NCBI RefSeq assembly: GCF_009730915.1
Contig: NC_052487.1
Coordinates: forward strand, 4,780,649-4,844,648
DNA from: Dioscorea cayenensis subsp. rotundata
Lineage: Eukaryota; Streptophyta; Magnoliopsida; Dioscoreales; Dioscoreaceae
DNA length: 64,000 nt
Direction: 5' to 3'
Position numbers and translations under genes: made by a program. The stretch's first letter is position 1, and each line of letters opens with the position of its first letter. The notes below the pieces were generated by a model. It saw only the letters and a program-made list of their open reading frames with translations, was not told the DNA's origin and ran no database searches. This document shows positions 60,201 through 64,000 of this stretch, one piece after another.

Positions 60201-61234
60201 ATGGAAGGGTACAATGTAGAAATGGATAGCCAAAATTCATCAGCTAAGAAGCCCACAACAGTGACATCAGGACATAAGAGGTGGACACCAACTGAAAGCC
60301 GTTATTTTATAAGATTTATGGCTAGTCAAGTTGAACAAGGACTAAAAGTTGATAAAGGGTTTAAGCCACAAGCAATTCATGCCGCTATTCGAGCCATGAG
60401 AGATGCATTTGGGGTGACCGTTACAGAGGCTAATGTGGGTAATCATCTCAGGACAATACGGAGAAGATGGGCAAGAATTAAAAAATTGAAAGAAATGAGT
60501 GGCATGGGTTGGGATAACAACCTTAAAATGATTGTTATGGGTGAGGCAGAGTATAGAGATTATGTTAAGGTACTTGTTATATTGCATATTTATTTGTACC
60601 TTATTCAAATGTTAATTACTAATTTTAAGATTTATTCATTCACATACAGGTCCATGCACAAGATGAGTTATATTTGAACAAACCGATCGAGGATTATGAC
60701 CTAATAGAAGCTATATGTGGCAATGATCAAGCCAGTGGTCGTCATGCTATTCAGTTTGAGAATACTATTGGTGTACAAATGGATTTCAACATAGAGCAGG
60801 AAGAGTCTCACCATAATGAAAATTATGATGATGTGGCTTTTGGAGAGACAAATGCACAGGGCAATGCCTCACCAGGGACCCAAAATCGAGGCAGCCCTTC
60901 TGAACCCATGTCAGCAACAAGCCCACAACAAAAAAAGAAAGGAAAAGCAAAGCGTAAGGCAAACACTGAATATTATGCAATCCATGAACTAGCCACCACA
61001 ATCAAAGATGCATTTGAGTCAGTTAAATCTAGCCGATCATTGAGCTTTGCAAAAGAGCTTTCGACAGAATGTAAAAAACTGCAAAAGTATGGCTACTCCA
61101 TACGACAAGTTGGAATGGTATACCAGTACTTGATGGGAGATGAAGCAAGAGGCCGAATGTTCTTTGGAATGGATGATGATTTCCACAAGATTTGGGCGGA
61201 AGATTTCTTTGCATCCATTGGTCGGGACCTTTGA
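60201..61234 (+). CDS. Harbinger Myb/SANT-like protein (ORF1), intact
   Basis: Two exons, 60201-60569 and 60650-61234, with GT-AG boundaries in phase 0, give 317 residues. The N-terminal part holds the Myb/SANT-like domain (HKRWTPTESRYFIRFMASQ, then VGNHLRTIRRRWARIKKL). A basic Lys run (QQKKKGKAKRKAN) may be a nuclear signal. The C-terminal part has an LSFAKELSTECKKLQKYGYS region and ends IWAEDFFASIGRDL. In this superfamily the Myb-like partner binds the ends or the transposase and brings it to the nucleus. No stop or frameshift is seen, unlike the neighbouring transposase. Confidence 0.9.
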
Positions 61235-62163
61235 AATGTAGAAATGGTAAGCAAGTCTTCATTACAAAATGTTATCATTCTTATGTTCATTTTCCACTCA
61301 TATTTATCTATGATTTATTTTTTATCCTCTATGTTTTTTTCAGCATGAATTCATCAAGCTTGGTGTATTGCCTCGCATGTGGTGGACATCTCATGCCCTT
61401 TATATTCTACCATCTTTATCATATTTCTTCTCCAATGTACCTATCTTATTTTTATTTATGTTTATCTCTAACTTTGAAATTCATGGATGTATGTAGTTTA
61501 TTAGCAAATGGTATGAGTGTGATGTTTATGGATTTAATATGTTATGGACTCTTTGAAGTAGTGGATGTTCGTTATGAATTTAATATGAGTTTAGAGGGAT
61601 GTTATGGACCTGATGGTGATGGATGTTAATATCTCTTCAATTTTTTAATACAGAGGAATGCATGGATAATAATTGTTAATATGTATATATGCACTCTTGT
61701 TTGGACCTAGGATCGGCTATGCTGCTAAAATTTCTTTAAGAGTTTGATGAACAGATGATTGTGGGTAAAAATCAGTTGTTTTTTTATTTGTACTTTTGTC
61801 AAGTATTAAATTTTGTTTTTATATTTATGTAATCAAATTTAATATAAAAAACATTTAACAATAAAAATAAAAATAAAATGAAAAGAATATATATAAATAA
61901 TAAAAATAAAGGCATGATATTATTTTATCTTAATAATAAATGGTTACTATTATATTTTTATCAATATAAAAAATTATAAAAAGTGTAATATATTTTTTTT
62001 TATAATTTTTAAAAATAACAATAATGTGTAATGAAAACATAATTTTATATTAAATTAAGTAATTATATGCATAATTATTTTGGTTTGTGTATTTATAATT
62101 AATTAAATTTAATGGTGACTTAAGGTGGGGGTAATCTCACCAAGGGTGTTTATATCATACAAA
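61235..62163. other. Harbinger 3' non-coding region
   Basis: AT-rich. A frame at 61192-61629 is open but resembles no known protein. Confidence 0.5.
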
Positions 62164-62364
62164 TACATCCAACCAAACACATGTTTTCAAAATCCAGATT
62201 TACAAATCCTTCCAAACAAACACAAAATTTTGAAATCCAGCATTTTCAATTACAGTTAACCAAACACCAGATTTGACTCTCCTGCATTTTCAACTCCAGA
62301 ATTTACAACTACACTGTAATTGGAAATCTACTGTATTTTCAACTACATCTAACCAAACACTACC
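62164..62364 (-). repeat. Harbinger right end with subterminal repeats
   Basis: Four spaced AACCAAACAC or AAACAAACAC motifs alternate with TTTTCAACTAC- or TCCAGAATTTAC-like motifs. These are candidate binding sites for the Myb-like protein. Confidence 0.75.
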
Positions 62365-62367
62365 TTA
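62365..62367. repeat. TTA target duplication, right, of the Harbinger element
   Basis: Matches 56854-56856. Confidence 0.75.
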
Positions 62368-63557
62368 GTGTACTTAATTGTAATTGGTGAAGTTTCTTGG
62401 TCGTTTGAGCGTGTTTTCATGATTCTCTGGATTGTTTTTTAATGTATAGGCAGTCTCTGTATGTGTATAAGTGTTGCAGAAAGTTTTTTGAAAAGTTTGT
62501 AATTTTTCTGAGTCATCCAGAGAAGACACATGGCCGTGTGGAATTTCCACACGGTCATGTGTTTCCATTCAGAACTCATCCCGAGAGGACACAGGGGCGT
62601 GTGAATGACTTTATGATGGTCACATGCCCATGGGTAATTTCCATACGGGCGTGTGGATCTCTGTAGAGTTCTTAGACTCCATCCCAAGAAGACAAAAAGG
62701 TGTGGGAATGCCCCTATAGATGACACTTTGAATGGCACATGGGCGTGGGTAATTTTCATACGGCCGTGTAAAACTCTGCAGAGACTTCTCCTCCATCCCG
62801 AGAGCACATAAGGGCATGTGAGTGCCCCTGTGAATACCCCTGTGAGCATCCACACGCTTGTGTGGAATTTCCATAGGGGTGTGTGGAACACTTAGCCATT
62901 TTCTCAGGAGGATAAAGAGACCACATGCGCGTGCGGGTGCCCTTGTGGGTCAGGCATACTGGCATGGGAAAATTCCACACGCCCGTGTGGATGCATTCAG
63001 AGGCAAAAAGTGTTATCTCGAGAGCACACAGGGGCGTGTGTCTACCCTGTGAGCAACCCTGTGGAAGTCACACGGGCATGGGTAATTTCCACACGCCATG
63101 TGGATGCACAAAACGTCAAGAGACGAGATTTTTCTTTAAAACCCACTCGCGCCCCTTCATTCCTTAACTCCCAAACACTCAACAAACGTCTCTCTTCACT
63201 TTCCCGACCACTCATTGTATTGTTATAGATTTCTAGGGTTGTTTTTTGGCTACATTCAAAGTTTATCATTCCCATTTCGTCGGTAAGCTTCCCCTTTCTC
63301 TTTTCTTCACCAATCTTGATTTATTTCGGTTAAATTGGTAAATGTTGCTTCGATTTCATGTTTAAATGGTTGGTGCATGCTTTTAGAGTGCTTTTAAAAT
63401 GAATTCATGGTGTATTTGGGTAATTTTGTGTTTTGGTCGTGCGGCTTTCACGGCCCGAAGATCCACACGGGCGTGTGGAATTTCCACACGACTGTGTGGA
63501 TTACTGTAGAATGAATTTTTGAAGTTGATTTGATCATTTCTTGTTCAATTCTCATAG
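62368..63557 (+). other. Athila-type non-coding block with CACACGG-CCGTGTG palindromes
   Basis: This continues the relic interrupted by the Harbinger element. From 62520 to 63110 and again at 63460-63500 it is packed with CACACGGGCGTGTGG-type sites, often in pairs joined by AATTTCC, so that 30-40 bp palindromes form (for example around 62527-62563 and 63462-63500). Predicted frames here (rich in HTPVWKFH-like repeats) only translate the palindromes. Confidence 0.75.
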
Positions 63558-63559
63558 GA

Positions 63560-63714
63560 ATGGCAACAGGATCAAGAAAGCGGGCAGCAAGAATCCCAAA
63601 AAGCTTTCTCCTGAGCCAGAGCAAATGGAATTTGCCATTCCCGAGCATCATGTCGGTTTTGAGCGACTATCAAAGCTCAAGTTCAGTCAGACGTAGTTCC
63701 CAAACTTGAGCTCA
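63560..63714 (+). pseudogene. ATHILA ORF-1-like N-terminal fragment
   Basis: The ATG at 63560 lies two bases after an acceptor match (CTCATAG|GA). It begins MATGSRKRAARIPK; after one frame change EPEQMEFAIPEHHVGFERLS and KLKFSQT follow, then a stop. It is cut off at about 63714, where another element appears to begin. Confidence 0.65.
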
Positions 63715-63869
63715 CTTTGGGGGCTATTTGGTTTCCTGTAAGTAGATGTAATGTAATTTGATTTATAGATAAATTCCCAACCTTGGCTATTTGATTTACA
63801 ATGAAAGCATAGATGCTGTGAATTGAATTACAGTTTTTAGGGTATTTTGCTGCATTTGTTTTTTTTTTT

Positions 63870-63876
63870 TATAAAA
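63870..63876 (+). promoter_or_regulatory. Candidate TATA box
   Basis: TATAAAA preceded by a T run and followed 30 bp later by CACTCCTCCTC, 69 bp before the ATG at 63945. Confidence 0.45.
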
Positions 63877-63944
63877 GTTACCGCTCTTCACTCCTCCTCA
63901 AACACCTCTGGCACCGGCAACCCAATCATTCCCAACGCACCAAA

Positions 63945-64000
63945 ATGAATCGAGTTCTCCTTCGCTCCGGTCCTTCGCCAATGCCAAGCCCTATTCGATC
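63945..64000 (+). CDS. Start of an unidentified gene, truncated by the window end
   Basis: The ATG at 63945 (context AAAATGA) opens MNRVLLRSGPSPMPSPIRS with no stop before the edge. The GC-richer sequence, the TATA box and the C-rich leader suggest a real gene start. The Ser/Arg-rich start could be an organelle targeting peptide, but 18 codons are too few to say. It may be a host gene beside, or inside, the element that starts near 63715. Confidence 0.4.
   Translation, partial: MNRVLLRSGPSPMPSPIR

Larger units (their letters stand above)
56857..62364 (+). mobile_element. PIF/Harbinger DNA transposon, 5.5 kb, nearly complete
   Basis: Left end CTATGTGTTTGTTTGG, and right end on the reverse strand GGTAGTGTTTGGTTAG, a short imperfect inverted repeat, with TTA on both sides. 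It carries the two genes of the superfamily in the same orientation: a DDE transposase (disabled in its first exon) and a Myb/SANT-like protein (intact). The right 200 bp has several AACCAAACAC subterminal repeats. It was inserted into the Athila-type relic between its donor box and its ATHILA-like ORF. Confidence 0.9.
63715..64000 (+). mobile_element. Left end of a further DNA element (candidate), cut by the window edge
   Basis: GGGGGCTATTTGGTTTCC interrupts the ATHILA-like frame and resembles Harbinger-type ends (GGG-C-TTTGGTT). A related TGGCTATTTGATTTAC follows at about 63784. No second end lies within the window. Confidence 0.4.

Noticed and set aside
61192..61629. Third gene in the Harbinger element
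   Set aside because: It overlaps the end of the Myb-like gene in another frame, is hydrophobic by AT-rich composition, and matches no family.
62439..63651. Overlapping frames on both strands with repeated HTPVW/FHTPVW-like peptides
   Set aside because: They translate the CACACGG-CCGTGTG palindromes in several frames at once; there is no consistent start or domain, so they are not genes.

Overview
The window is nuclear DNA from a flowering plant. The evidence is a plant-only trichome-birefringence-like (TBL) gene with plant-type GT-AG introns, AT-rich intergenic DNA, and nested plant transposons (LINE, MULE, PIF/Harbinger, Stowaway, Ty3/gypsy of the Athila type). I cannot name the species. 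Three host genes look real: a four-exon TBL gene (8081-12662, +), a small one-membrane-segment protein gene (15016-15351, -) and a 157-codon plant gene of unknown function (29367-29840, +). A possible fourth starts at 63945 and runs off the window. Most of the rest is mobile DNA at different stages of decay.

Layout. 1-560: unresolved minus-strand coding remnant. 1210-7358: nearly complete LINE with both ORFs, disabled by one stop in ORF1 and by one frameshift plus two stops in ORF2. 8081-12662: TBL gene with a (TC)n leader and an overlapping upstream ORF. 14094-14454: 51-bp minisatellite. 15508-25527: a 10-kb Mutator-like element (MULE) with long terminal inverted repeats and a perfect 9-bp target-site duplication. 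It sits 148 bp upstream of the start codon of the minus-strand gene at 15351. Its left repeat is split by about 1.45 kb of organelle-like DNA, its transposase (minus strand) is broken by stops, and its right arm holds a 1658-bp solo LTR with its own 5-bp duplication. 25627-25934: Stowaway-type MITE. 26540-26651: long (AT)n. 29367-29840: unknown gene. 31.2 kb: one CACTA-type terminus.

31.8-56.8 kb and 62.4-63.7 kb: a nest of Athila-type Ty3/gypsy relics in both orientations. At least three share one plan: LTR and tRNA-Asp-type primer site (where kept), a short coiled-coil or gag-like ORF, a conserved box carrying a splice-donor match, an array of GC-rich palindromes, a splice-acceptor match, and an ATHILA ORF-1-like reading frame. 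I recognised no reverse transcriptase or integrase in these relics, so they look non-autonomous. 56857-62364: an almost complete PIF/Harbinger element inserted in the third relic, flanked by TTA, with an intact Myb/SANT-like ORF and a frameshifted transposase. From about 63715 another element seems to begin, followed by a TATA box and a start codon.

The most notable signals are: (i) the MULE with its exact duplication, composite left end and position in the upstream region of a host gene; (ii) the palindromes, whose arm sequence differs between relics while the pairing is kept; (iii) the donor/acceptor arrangement repeated in three relics; and (iv) premature stops that fall mainly at former glutamine codons, as expected from cytosine deamination.
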